Below are positions 44,985 to 52,599 of a DNA stretch of 64,000 nucleotides, one piece after another. The notes beneath the pieces were generated by a model. It was given only the letters and a program-made list of their open reading frames with translations. It searched no databases and was not told the origin of the DNA. The position numbers and the translations under genes are program-made. Positions within the stretch are counted from its first letter, which is position 1. Each line of letters begins with the position of its first letter. This stretch comes from an uncultured Kordiimonas sp. (lineage in GTDB: Bacteria; Pseudomonadota; Alphaproteobacteria; Sphingomonadales; Kordiimonadaceae). The stretch spans positions 62,001 through 126,000 of the forward strand of contig CANNDZ010000004.1 of the NCBI GenBank assembly GCA_947503575.1, read 5' to 3'.

Positions 44985-46193
44985 ATGAAATCACAGGAGC
45001 CGTTGGTGTCATCTGCTTTTATCGGCAAACTGCCAGATTTAGAGACCAGTATTTTCACTGAAATGTCGATAATGGCTAATGAGTATCAAGCGATTAACCT
45101 GTCTCAGGGCTTCCCCGAATTTGATACGCCCGCTTTTTTGAAAGACAAGATAAACCAAGCCGTTAGTGAGGGGAATAATCAATACGCCCCCTCAAACGGC
45201 TTGCCTGAGTTGTTAACTCAAATCGCCGACATGGTGCACCGGCATTATCAAGCTGAGTTAACCGCTGAACAAAAACTCGATGGTTTAGAGGGTGTCACGA
45301 TTACGACAGGGGCAACAGAAGCCCTATGGGTCGCGGTACAAACCCTTGTGCGCGAAAATGATGAAGTGATTGTTTTTGACCCGGCTTACGATTCGTACGA
45401 GCCTGCCGTTGAGCTTGCCGGAGGCGTGTGTCGCCATATCGCCCTTCAGGCGCCAAGCTATGCAATAAACTGGGCATTGGTGGAACAAACCATTAATGCG
45501 GGCACGCGCGCCATCATCATCAACAACCCGCACAATCCAACAGGTTCAATACTCAGCCAGTCTGACCTCATTGCGCTGCAGACACTCGCTGAAAAATATA
45601 ACCTGTATGTCATCAGCGACGAGGTATACGAGCACATGACCTTTGATGGCCTAAGGCATGAAAGCGTTTTACGCTACCCTGAGTTATTTAAGCGCGCCTT
45701 TGTCGTTTCTAGTTTTGGCAAGACGTTTCATTGCACCGGCTGGAAAATGGGCTATTGCGCTGCGCCAACTGACCTTTCTATTGAGTTCAGAAAAATCCAT
45801 CAATATGTCAATTTTTGCTCCTTTACCCCCGCGCAAATCGCCATTGCGCAAATGCTGAAACAAGAGCCCTCCCATATCACGGGGTTGGCAGGGTTTTATC
45901 AGCAAAAACGCGATCTGCTCGTGGGCGCGCTCAAAGGCTCTCGCTTCACCATTCTGCCGTCAAAAGGCACGTATTTCCTGTTGTTGGATTATTCAGCCAT
46001 ATCGACACTGCATGACCTTGAGTTTTGTCAGTGGCTCACCAAAGAAATAGGCGTTGCCGCCATTCCGCTCAGCCCTTTTTACCCATCGGAACAACGGGCC
46101 ACGTATCTGGAGACCAACAAAGTGATCCGGCTGTGTTTTGCTAAAAACGATGAGACGTTGCTGAAAGCAGCAGACTTATTACGCGGGCTTTAG
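44985..46193 (+). CDS. Class I/II aminotransferase, methionine aminotransferase (YbdL)-like
   Basis: 402 residues, PLP-dependent fold type I. Segments typical of YbdL/kynurenine aminotransferase-like enzymes: 'IFTEMSIMANEYQAINLSQGFPEFDTP', 'YAPSNGLPEL', 'NNPHNPTGSILS', 'VISDEVYEHMTFDG', the PLP lysine in 'SSFGKTFHCTGWKMGY' and 'IRLCFAKNDETL'. It would transfer the amino group of methionine or other hydrophobic/aromatic amino acids to a 2-oxo acid. GTG at 45006 is an equally good start, having AGGAG six bases upstream and matching the YbdL N-terminus better. The base composition is slightly AT-richer than the core, and an integrase remnant directly follows. Confidence 0.88.
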   Translation: MKSQEPLVSSAFIGKLPDLETSIFTEMSIMANEYQAINLSQGFPEFDTPAFLKDKINQAVSEGNNQYAPSNGLPELLTQIADMVHRHYQAELTAEQKLDGLEGVTITTGATEALWVAVQTLVRENDEVIVFDPAYDSYEPAVELAGGVCRHIALQAPSYAINWALVEQTINAGTRAIIINNPHNPTGSILSQSDLIALQTLAEKYNLYVISDEVYEHMTFDGLRHESVLRYPELFKRAFVVSSFGKTFHCTGWKMGYCAAPTDLSIEFRKIHQYVNFCSFTPAQIAIAQMLKQEPSHITGLAGFYQQKRDLLVGALKGSRFTILPSKGTYFLLLDYSAISTLHDLEFCQWLTKEIGVAAIPLSPFYPSEQRATYLETNKVIRLCFAKNDETLLKAADLLRGL

Positions 46194-46200
46194 AAAAGGC

Positions 46201-46332
46201 AGGGATGCAATATTCATTGGTAACGCACGCATCCTTCAAGTCTTAGCCCGGCATAGCAACCTGAGCACGACAATGCGGTATATGGATGTGAACGATAATA
46301 AGCTACGGAACGCAGTTGAGTTGGCTGTTTGA
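46201..46332 (+). pseudogene. C-terminal remnant of a tyrosine recombinase (integrase)
   Basis: The frame ending at the TGA at 46330 reads 'RILQVLARHSNLSTTMRYMDVND' and then 'NKLRNAVELAV'. This is the characteristic end of phage-type integrases: the Q-x-L-x-RHS/GHS box with its histidine and the nucleophile tyrosine in T-x-R-Y. The catalytic N-terminal two thirds (RKHR region) are absent; upstream sequence is the aminotransferase. It is a decayed integrase, consistent with the tRNA-Phe attachment repeats 1.1-2.4 kb away. Confidence 0.8.
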
Positions 46333-46821
46333 TCAGAATCGAATTGTTTCATATATCGCTTCTACAACACACTCGTTACCATTCACGTTGAGTGTGCCGC
46401 CACCGTAAGCATGTATGGTCAAAATGGCTTCGGCACCTATGCTGATGTCTAAGCAGCTATCAGTTTTGATAAAAAGGCTGTTCTCCAACATACTATACCA
46501 GTCTTCATCTTCATTAGTTACGGTCACAATATATTTGCCCGCGTTCTGATCGCTCCTTTTAAATACAGCCTCAACATCGCATTGACCGCCACTGTCTATA
46601 AAAATTATGTCGCCAGAATATCCATTCATGCGAAGGAGCGAGCGTTCGCCATAAACATATTCGTAGCAATACCTGGTTTTGATAATAAATGGCTCGCTCT
46701 GCACCTCGTAAATATCGCTTGCTTGTCGAGTAACATAAACTTCGAAATCCGTTGGTATTGCGACAGTAGACGCGCAAATACTGATTGCGAGTAATGAGAA
46801 CCTGGCTGCGATCATAATCAT
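46333..46821 (-). CDS. Exported protein with two internal repeats, unknown function
   Basis: 162 residues with a signal peptide at about 1-22. The mature part consists of two similar halves: 'FIIKTRYCYEYVYGERSLLRM' to 'GGQCDVEAVFK' and 'LFIKTDSCLDISIGAEAILTI' to 'GNECVVEAIYE'. Each half has two cysteines at matching places, implying a duplicated disulfide-bonded beta domain. No family recognised. It starts 8 bp after the stop of the upstream minus-strand gene and is probably translated from the same mRNA. Base composition is AT-rich relative to the core, suggesting horizontal acquisition. Confidence 0.65.
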   Translation of the reverse strand: MIMIAARFSLLAISICASTVAIPTDFEVYVTRQASDIYEVQSEPFIIKTRYCYEYVYGERSLLRMNGYSGDIIFIDSGGQCDVEAVFKRSDQNAGKYIVTVTNEDEDWYSMLENSLFIKTDSCLDISIGAEAILTIHAYGGGTLNVNGNECVVEAIYETIRF

Positions 46822-46829
46822 AGTTGATG

Positions 46830-47339
46830 CTAGAATTTGACTATCTCACCACCTTCAAACACAATGGCAGAGACGGTAATTTCTTGTGTTCCAGTTTGTT
46901 CTAAAACAAGAGGCAGAAGCTTGTCGTATGTCTCGCCGTCAATAAATTGATTATCTTTAAAAACGTAAAATAGTCTGTTTTTGCTTGATTTGGCAGCTTT
47001 GATTTTTTGTTCCATTGTACCTTTCATTTTATGAACCGACTTTCCGAATACATTTTTGAAGTCAGCTATGAACTCAATACCCACAATTGTCCGGTCCGTT
47101 TTATTTTTAAAGTTAGGCATAAAGTCGATAACTTGCGAATAGTCACGTTCGGTACGCCGGAAGAACGATTGTTCTAGTTCCAAATAGTCTTGCCAGTTCT
47201 CTTTTGCGGATGCCAATATTTCATAAGTGCCATCATCTTTTAGTATTATGGTTCGGCCATCAGTAGTGGTTACAGTTTCATCTGCCCAGCTTGCCGTCGT
47301 AAGAAAACATAGGGCTATTAGTTTGGAAAATGCATTCAT
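46830..47339 (-). CDS. Small exported protein, unknown function
   Basis: About 169 residues. ATG 47339 follows GGGGGAAGG and gives a signal peptide (MNAFSKLIALCFLTTASWAD). Directly after it is the motif 'TVTTTDGRTIILKDDGTYEIL', seen at the start of several small periplasmic proteins of unknown function; the rest looks like one beta-sandwich domain ('RTIVGIEFIADFKNVFGKSVHKMKG'). First gene of a two-gene unit with the duplicated-domain protein. AT-rich. Confidence 0.7.
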   Translation of the reverse strand: MNAFSKLIALCFLTTASWADETVTTTDGRTIILKDDGTYEILASAKENWQDYLELEQSFFRRTERDYSQVIDFMPNFKNKTDRTIVGIEFIADFKNVFGKSVHKMKGTMEQKIKAAKSSKNRLFYVFKDNQFIDGETYDKLLPLVLEQTGTQEITVSAIVFEGGEIVKF

Positions 47340-47381
47340 TAACCTTCCCCCTTTAGTTAAAATGCTATACCTTAAGCTTAT

Positions 47382-47467
47382 AAAACGCACGGAAAAAGTG
47401 TGCTACGGAATTTTTGACAAGGAAAATGAGCTAAGCCATTGAAAGGCATGGTGCCCGGGGGCGGATT
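47382..47467. repeat. 86-bp direct repeat, copy 1
   Basis: Matches 48432-48517 at 83 of 86 positions with no gap; the two copies are exactly 1,050 bp apart. The right end (47449-47467) is the 3' end of tRNA-Phe. The left part keeps an open frame ending in a TGA just before the tRNA tail (K-R-T-x-K-V-C-Y-G) in both copies, possibly the end of a former integrase gene. Confidence 0.85.
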
Positions 47468-47489
47468 TGAACCACCGACACACGGATTT
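47449..47489. repeat. att-like copy of the tRNA-Phe 3' end (41 bp)
   Basis: Identical to 48765-48805 in 40 of 41 positions (one A/G difference), covering the CCA end, acceptor strand, T-arm and variable region up to the 3' side of the anticodon stem. This is the usual extent of an attachment site left by a tyrosine-recombinase element. Confidence 0.85.
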
Positions 47490-47598
47490 CTAAAATATAT
47501 AGCTGCGTAATTTATTGATATTATTCATATAATATAGCACATCATTTTAATGTGCTGTATATTGTGTAATATGAAATTCAATTGTTTGATGTATTTTT

Positions 47599-48213
47599 AT
47601 GTCTGGAAAGAATTCACCCAAAAAACCAAGCGATGACAAGCTTTCCGTTAACGAAGAAATATCAGTATTACTTTCATATCATAGCTCCGCGTGGGGAGAA
47701 ATTAACACCCGAATTGCATCGCGACAAACGGTTCAATTAGCCTTCGTAACAATCACGCTTACATTTTGCGCTCTAGCTTTTAGTGTTTATGAAAAATTTA
47801 TAGATGATCAAGGTGATACAGCGCTAGTCTTCCTTTTTGGCTCCTTGTTAGCAACTGCACTATCATGGGTTTATTTCGCTTGGACACGACATAATGAAGG
47901 TATTATTGGCCTTTTAGTTGACTTCAACAAAAGCAACGAAAATCAGATAGATACGCTATTAGGAAAGACAGAAAGTGGATGGAATAATAGTTCTAAGTAT
48001 ACTAATAGCTTGATACACAGAAGATGGTCGGATCGAGTAATGTATCTTATGCATTCAATGACAGCGGTTCCTTCGATTCTTGCTCTTGCCAGCGCAGATA
48101 ACCTGAATTTAGTCAGTCTGAGCTTGTCAGATAGGGCGCATTTAGTTTTAGTGTTTCTATCTATTTTGCCAGTTTACATGACCTATCTGACGCGGCAAAT
48201 GAGAGAAAAATAA
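47599..48213 (+). CDS. Four-helix membrane protein, cargo of tRNA-Phe mini-island
   Basis: 204 residues; no known family. Four hydrophobic segments (about residues 48-66, 75-94, 150-168 and 177-195) surround a cytoplasmic charged loop ('TRHNEGIIGLLVDFNKSNENQIDTLLGKTESGW'). The N-terminus is hydrophilic (KNSPKKPSDDKLSVNEEISVLLSYHSSAWGE). It is strongly AT-rich compared with neighbouring genes and is the only gene between the att-like repeat at 47449 and tRNA-Phe. Two-helix-pair proteins of this layout occur in defence and effector loci (SLATT-like), but I cannot assign it. Confidence 0.7.
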   Translation: MSGKNSPKKPSDDKLSVNEEISVLLSYHSSAWGEINTRIASRQTVQLAFVTITLTFCALAFSVYEKFIDDQGDTALVFLFGSLLATALSWVYFAWTRHNEGIIGLLVDFNKSNENQIDTLLGKTESGWNNSSKYTNSLIHRRWSDRVMYLMHSMTAVPSILALASADNLNLVSLSLSDRAHLVLVFLSILPVYMTYLTRQMREK

Positions 48214-48431
48214 TATCCATTAGCTACGCGTCAATCCATACCGCCTTGTAGCATTAATATTTGCTAATGCATGTTAGTAAGCGTTTGCATGGGGCAAGGT
48301 TAAACTTGTATATAATGTTCAGCCGTCGAAAATGTTTACTGAGTCGCCCAATTTACCGCACTTCATTGCTCAATGGTCATTATCCCGCAAACCAGTCATT
48401 TGGTTGAACAAACGTTAAGCTCAAAACGATG

Positions 48432-48517
48432 AAAACGCACGGCAAAAGTGTGCTACGGATTTTTTGACAAGAAAAATGAGCTAAGCCATTGAAAGGCATG
48501 GTGCCCGGGGGCGGATT
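48432..48517. repeat. 86-bp direct repeat, copy 2
   Basis: Second copy of 47382-47467 (three mismatches). Its last 19 bases are tRNA-tail sequence (48499-48517) and also form the first 19 bases of the first 133-bp unit. Confidence 0.85.
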
Positions 48518-48631
48518 AGGTTCGCTAAAGCTCACCAGCTACGCCTGCGGCTCCGCAAAGAACAGGGGTCCCAATCTCGGTCCCGCAGACAAAATCAAAA
48601 AAGCCACCCCAAAAAGGAGTGGCTTTTTTAA
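48499..48631 (-). repeat. 133-bp tRNA-tail unit A
   Basis: Begins with 19 bases of the tRNA-Phe 3' end (TGGTGCCCGGGGGCGGATT) and contains a GC-rich segment, 'GAACAGGGGTC' and an intrinsic terminator near the other end. Exactly as long as unit B and alignable with it, though diverged. Confidence 0.75.
48597..48629. terminator. Intrinsic terminator in unit A
   Basis: AAAAAAGCCAC, CCC-AAAAA-GGA, GTGGCTTTTTT: U-runs on both strands, so it can act in either direction; on the minus strand it directly follows the tRNA tail copy at 48632. Confidence 0.75.
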
Positions 48632-48764
48632 TGGTGCCCGGGGGCGGATTAGTCTCGGCGCTTTGCGCCTCGTCAGCTTTGGCTTCGCCTCGCTATGAAC
48701 AGTGGTCAAAGCCGCTACCCGAAGGAACCACAAAAAAAGCCAGTCCGAAGACTGGCCTTTTTAG
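48632..48764 (-). repeat. 133-bp tRNA-tail unit B
   Basis: Begins with the same 19-base tRNA-Phe tail, then a GC-rich segment, 'GAACAGTGGTC' and a terminator, and abuts tRNA-Phe itself. Units A and B are tandem, same length, homologous but diverged; shared landmarks are CAGCT, GAACAGnGGTC and CCCGnAG before the A-rich terminator. Confidence 0.75.
48732..48762 (-). terminator. Terminator of tRNA-Phe (unit B)
   Basis: GCCAGTC-CGAA-GACTGGC, flanked by A7 and T5 on the plus strand, giving a 7-bp stem with TTTTTTT on the minus strand three bases past the tRNA CCA end. Confidence 0.85.
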
Positions 48765-48839
48765 TGGTGCCCGGGGGCGGATTTGAACCACCGACACGCG
48801 GATTTTCAATCCGCTGCTCTACCCCTGAGCTACCCGGGC
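48765..48839 (-). tRNA. tRNA-Phe (GAA)
   Basis: 75 nt with encoded CCA. Acceptor GCCCGGG pairs with CCCGGGC followed by A-CCA; TA at positions 8-9, D-arm GCTC...GAGC, anticodon arm GCGGATT-GAA-AATCCGC with anticodon GAA, T-loop GTTCAAATC. It is the last gene of the murA-yacG core block and the insertion point of the repeats described nearby. Confidence 0.97.
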
Positions 48840-48999
48840 ACATCTAAACTGGTCGGGTGGGTTGCCCGAGATGCGAAGCGGTGTTTAGCCAATATTCACG
48901 GGCCTGTCCAGCGGTGAATCGAATTTTTTGGAAGGGGTGGGTTGCTCCGGGCACGGGGGCCTCTGGGCTTAGGGCGATCCAAAGCAACCCATGCATTAC

Positions 49000-49875
49000 T
49001 TAGCGTTTGCCGACTGTCCGTTTGATCCAGTCTGTCACCAGGCTGAAGGTTTCGCCCATATTATTGTGCCCCACGGCGGACATAAGCGCATATTCATAGG
49101 GCTTACCGTCATCTATCAGCAGCTCAAGCCGTTCGATCGACAGGTCCACCGGCACGCTGCCGTCGCGCGCACCAAAAACCCACAGGCCCGGCATATCAAG
49201 CCCTTGCAGGCTATCATTTGGGTTCATGTCCTTGCCCAGAAAACTCGGCCACACGTAGGGGATCAGGCGCGCTTCCAATGCTTCGCTGTAGGGGGGCACC
49301 CGCTTGCTATCCAAATCCTTGGTGTATTTACTGTATATATCTTCTTCGCTGACGCGGCTGACCGGCCCGCTCCAAAGCACCATGAAATCAATGGCGTTTG
49401 TTTTCTCCTGGGCGTTCTTTTGGGCGTTTTCTTGGGCCATTTCTGCGGCCACCGGCACAATCCATCCGGCTTGGCTGATGCCGGTTAATCCAACGGGCAC
49501 CCCTTCAAGCTGGGGGTGACTGCGCAAGGCCTCCAGCGCGGCCAGCGCATCATTGGCCAGCAGGCGAATATTTTTTTCTGTGACAGCTTGGTTGCCCTCA
49601 TAAGTGCCGCCCGACGCACCGACGCCGCGCTTATCATAAACCAGGGCGGCAATGCCCTCTGCGGCAAAGCGCTGCGCCCAATGCAGGGGGCGTGTTTGCG
49701 GGCCGGAGCCATGCACAAACACAACAGCAGCATGCACGTCCCCTTTGGGGAGCAGGATCGAGCCTGCAAGCTGGGTATCTTGGCTGATGAAGTTTATGTC
49801 ATGGGATGGGGTATCATTGCCATACGCTACGCTGCCGCCAAGCAGGAGCATGGCCAGAAAGGCTATTTTTTTCAT
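49000..49875 (-). CDS. Exported alpha/beta hydrolase
   Basis: 291 residues with a signal peptide (cleavage near AYG). Alpha/beta-hydrolase landmarks: oxyanion 'VFVHGSGPQTRP', 'GIAALVYDKRGVGASGG', nucleophile serine in 'GLTGISQAGW', an acidic residue in 'FGARDGSVPVD' and the histidine in 'SAVGHNNMG'. It resembles the BAAT/acyl-hydrolase branch of secreted esterases. A lysine/glutamine repeat (AQENAQKNAQEKTNA) sits in the cap region. It separates yacG from tRNA-Phe, normally closer neighbours, so it may be an insertion. Confidence 0.87.
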   Translation of the reverse strand: MKKIAFLAMLLLGGSVAYGNDTPSHDINFISQDTQLAGSILLPKGDVHAAVVFVHGSGPQTRPLHWAQRFAAEGIAALVYDKRGVGASGGTYEGNQAVTEKNIRLLANDALAALEALRSHPQLEGVPVGLTGISQAGWIVPVAAEMAQENAQKNAQEKTNAIDFMVLWSGPVSRVSEEDIYSKYTKDLDSKRVPPYSEALEARLIPYVWPSFLGKDMNPNDSLQGLDMPGLWVFGARDGSVPVDLSIERLELLIDDGKPYEYALMSAVGHNNMGETFSLVTDWIKRTVGKR

Positions 49876-49951
49876 TGTTTTATCCGTCGCTGTTTTTTTT
49901 ATGTCGCCAAGATATAGGCAATCAGCAGCGCATTACAATGTGCAAAAAAAC

Positions 49952-50140
49952 CTACCCTTCGTCCCCAATGTCATCCGGGATTTCGCTATCGCCCGGCAGG
50001 ACATAGCTTTCGTTCAGCCATTTGCCCAAATCCAGGTCTGCACAGCGTTTGCTGCAGAACGGTCTGTACGCCTTTACCGTTGGCTTGCTGCATTGCGGGC
50101 ATTTCGCTTTGCTAACAGGTTTAACCGGTTTTTCGCTCAT
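49952..50140 (-). CDS. yacG: DNA gyrase inhibitor YacG
   Basis: 62-residue zinc-ribbon protein with C-P-Q-C and F-C-S-K-R-C plus '[10 protein letters not shown]', the signature of YacG, which binds GyrB and inhibits DNA gyrase. The loop between the two cysteine pairs is shorter than in E. coli. It follows the RNase E/G gene by 12 bp, the usual alphaproteobacterial order. Confidence 0.95.
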   Translation of the reverse strand: MSEKPVKPVSKAKCPQCSKPTVKAYRPFCSKRCADLDLGKWLNESYVLPGDSEIPDDIGDEG

Positions 50141-50152
50141 TATGCCTGATCC

Positions 50153-51577
50153 TTATCCGCCACGCAGGAACACATCAGGTTCACTGCCCAGCATCAACTC
50201 TACATCCCGGTGGCTGGTTTGTTTTAATTCGTCCAGGAACGCGCTGTGCGCTTTTATCCAGTTGATCACAGGGTCCGGCCCCGATACTATCAGCGCTCCG
50301 TGTGTTTTGCTGCGTCCCAGGTGCGCCCCGCGCCGCAGCAGGTCAATCGCCACTGCGCTGGCGCGTCTGCGCGGCAGGCCGGGGGCCTGCATCCGGCCCT
50401 TCAGCGACACACCGCTGCGCTTACGGGCAAATTCCACCAGCCCAAAAGTGGACAGGCCGGTGTGGTTCAGAGGCACCCGGTCGGTGCGGGCCATACGTTC
50501 AATCAATGACATCAGTTCCCGCGCAGCTCCCTTTGCGCTCATGTCAATAAAGTCAACCACCACCAGCCCGCCAATGTCCTGAAACCGCAGGTGATACAGG
50601 GTGGCAAGGGCTGCTTCCAGGTTTACCTGAACCTTTGCGTCCGAGGCGCTGCCACCCTTGAAGGCGCTGCCCATGTTCACGTCCACCACCGTCATTGCCG
50701 GGGTTTCTGTGATGCTGATCCAGCCCCCGGATGGCAGTTCAATGCGTGGGCTCAGCGCTTCGTCAATCGCCTCGTTTACACCGTAATGGTCAAATGCCGG
50801 GTCGCTGCCTTTGTAGGGTGAAAGCCGGTCCAGAAGGTCTGGCCAGTGTTTGCTGGCGATGGCCTTGGCATCCGCGAACGCGCTGCCGCCTTCTACCATG
50901 ATGGCGGCGTCGTTGGTTTGATTGTTGGCGTCTGGTGCTGCCAGCAGGGCTTTTTCAAGCGGGCTGAAAGCATGCACCAGCCCCGGCGTGTCGGTGGGGG
51001 CGGCAAGGGCGACGGTCAGGCGCTCTGCTTCTGCAATCACGGCTTCTACCGGGGCGCGCTCGGCGCGGCTGCGCACAATCAAGGTGGCATTTTGGGCAAA
51101 GGGTTTCAGGTCACTTTCGAGCGCCTTGAGCGTGCGCGGCGGCAGGTCCTTGGAAAAATTAAGGCGGCTTGTACCCGCTTCCGCCACCATATAGCGACCC
51201 ATAAGCCGGGGGCGGGGGGTGATGCTGACGGCTTTGGCTTCCTGGGTGCCGGGTTCGGCGATCACCTGAACCAGAAGCCGCTCGCCTTCGGTGACGCAGT
51301 CTTTGATGGAGTGTACTTTGCGGCTGTTTGGGCCTTTGACCCGCAGTTTGGCCCGCCGCAGGTTCATCACCCCTTGCAGGCCGCAGCCTAAGTCCGCGAA
51401 GGCCATGTCATTGGCGGTATCAACGCTGGTGATGCGCGCAGCAAACACGCCGTCCAGGGGGCTTAAGCTGATGTCATCATGAAATCGCAGGTCGGTTGGC
51501 AGGCCGTCTTCGTCGATGTCGGCGCTGCGGGCACCGCCAATGCCGGGTTCGATCACCGTAAGGGGGGGATTGGTCAT
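50153..51577 (-). CDS. rng: Ribonuclease E/G family protein
   Basis: 474 residues. N-terminal S1-like RNA-binding region ('GVFAARITSVDTANDMAFADLGCGLQGVMNL') and the RNase E/G catalytic core, with the metal-binding aspartates in 'ITETPAMTVVDVNMGSAF' and 'GGLVVVDFIDMSAKGA'. It lacks the CPxC zinc-link that joins subunits in RNase E and G, and the C-terminal scaffold of RNase E. It probably processes rRNA or mRNA as a short-form enzyme. Its start overlaps the maf stop by 4 bp. Confidence 0.9.
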   Translation of the reverse strand: MTNPPLTVIEPGIGGARSADIDEDGLPTDLRFHDDISLSPLDGVFAARITSVDTANDMAFADLGCGLQGVMNLRRAKLRVKGPNSRKVHSIKDCVTEGERLLVQVIAEPGTQEAKAVSITPRPRLMGRYMVAEAGTSRLNFSKDLPPRTLKALESDLKPFAQNATLIVRSRAERAPVEAVIAEAERLTVALAAPTDTPGLVHAFSPLEKALLAAPDANNQTNDAAIMVEGGSAFADAKAIASKHWPDLLDRLSPYKGSDPAFDHYGVNEAIDEALSPRIELPSGGWISITETPAMTVVDVNMGSAFKGGSASDAKVQVNLEAALATLYHLRFQDIGGLVVVDFIDMSAKGAARELMSLIERMARTDRVPLNHTGLSTFGLVEFARKRSGVSLKGRMQAPGLPRRRASAVAIDLLRRGAHLGRSKTHGALIVSGPDPVINWIKAHSAFLDELKQTSHRDVELMLGSEPDVFLRGG

Positions 51578-52194
51578 GATGGTGCCTTTAAGTGGGTGTT
51601 GAGCCAGCCGCCCACCTCAAACAGGGGCAGTCCAACCACGCCGGAATAAGAGCCCGAGAGAAACCGCACAAAGGTGGCAGCAAAGCCCTGAACGGCATAG
51701 CCACCGGCTTTGCCATGCCATTCACCTGAGGCGATGTAGGCATCAATGTCGGCGGTGGAAAGCCGTTTGAACGCAACAGTGGAGGTGACGGACTTGGTCA
51801 GCTGTTTACCGCCTGCACTGTCATGGGGCAGGATCAGCGAAATGCCGGTAATGACCCGGTGCCGCCTGCCGGACAGCAGAGCGAGGCAGGCGCGGGCGGT
51901 GGCTTCATCTTCGGCTTTTGGTAAAATCCGCCGACCGCAGGCAACAACTGTGTCTGCTGCCAAAACCAGCGCGGTGGGGTATTGCGGCGCGACGGCGGCG
52001 GCTTTTTCCAATGCCATGCGTTCGCCGTAAAGTCTGGGCAGCTCGCCCGAACGGGGCGTTTCATCAATGTCGGCAGGCACAACTTTTGATGGGGTCACAC
52101 CGATTTGCGCCAACAATTCAAGCCGACGGGGTGACGCCGACGCCAGTACAAGTTGCATGTCGTCTGATAGAAGTGTGGTGTTGGGGGCGGTCAT
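51574..52194 (-). CDS. maf: Maf-like nucleoside triphosphate pyrophosphatase
   Basis: 206 residues. 'LVLASASPRRLELLAQIG' is the Maf P-loop-like motif, followed by 'VVPADIDETPRSGE', 'LVLAADTVVACGRRILPK', 'ALLSGRRHRVITGISL' and 'GEWHGKAGGYAVQGFAATFV'. These are house-cleaning enzymes that hydrolyse non-canonical or modified NTPs to monophosphates. The short N-terminal extension before MQLVLAS may be part of the protein or of its leader. It lies 15 bp after infA. Confidence 0.94.
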   Translation of the reverse strand: MTAPNTTLLSDDMQLVLASASPRRLELLAQIGVTPSKVVPADIDETPRSGELPRLYGERMALEKAAAVAPQYPTALVLAADTVVACGRRILPKAEDEATARACLALLSGRRHRVITGISLILPHDSAGGKQLTKSVTSTVAFKRLSTADIDAYIASGEWHGKAGGYAVQGFAATFVRFLSGSYSGVVGLPLFEVGGWLNTHLKAPS

Positions 52195-52209
52195 AAAGGA
52201 CCGAACCCG

Positions 52210-52428
52210 CTATTTGAAACGATAGGTAATGCGACCTTTGGTAAGGTCGTAAGGTGTGAGTTCAACAAGCACATCGTCTCCTGCCAGCACCCGGATGCGG
52301 TTTTTGCGCATTTTACCGGCGGTGTGGCCGAGAATCTCGTGGTCATTTTCAAGTTTTACCCGGAACATGGCATTCGGTAGCAGTTCGGTGACTGTACCGC
52401 GCATTTCGAGGACTTCTTCTTTAGCCAT
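52210..52428 (-). CDS. infA: Translation initiation factor IF-1
   Basis: 72 residues, the canonical length, with the S1-type OB fold sequence '[28 protein letters not shown]' and the end '[17 protein letters not shown]'. It binds the ribosomal A site during initiation. AAGGAG is placed just before the ATG. A 170-bp upstream gap separates it from the phosphatase gene and could hold its own promoter. Confidence 0.98.
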   Translation of the reverse strand: MAKEEVLEMRGTVTELLPNAMFRVKLENDHEILGHTAGKMRKNRIRVLAGDDVLVELTPYDLTKGRITYRFK

Positions 52429-52599
52429 TTTGTCTCCTTGTCATGGCTCTTAATTCGCGCACATACATGACGAGATTGACCTCAAAAAGCAACCGTTTTG
52501 CCCTGTTTTTCGCGCCTTTCATGCCTTTTTTTGCCAAAAAATGTAATTTTTTGACATCCAGACAGGCAAAATTTCGGGTTTTGGGGTGCCGGAAACGCC

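Noticed and set aside
48539-48733. 64-codon minus frame over the tRNA-tail units
   Set aside because: It reads through the tRNA tail and terminator structures of the 133-bp units; frames of this kind look like translation of repeat DNA rather than a gene.
48499-48783. CRISPR array
   Set aside because: Only three to four repeats, which are tRNA-derived and 133 bp apart, containing terminators; no cas genes in the window.
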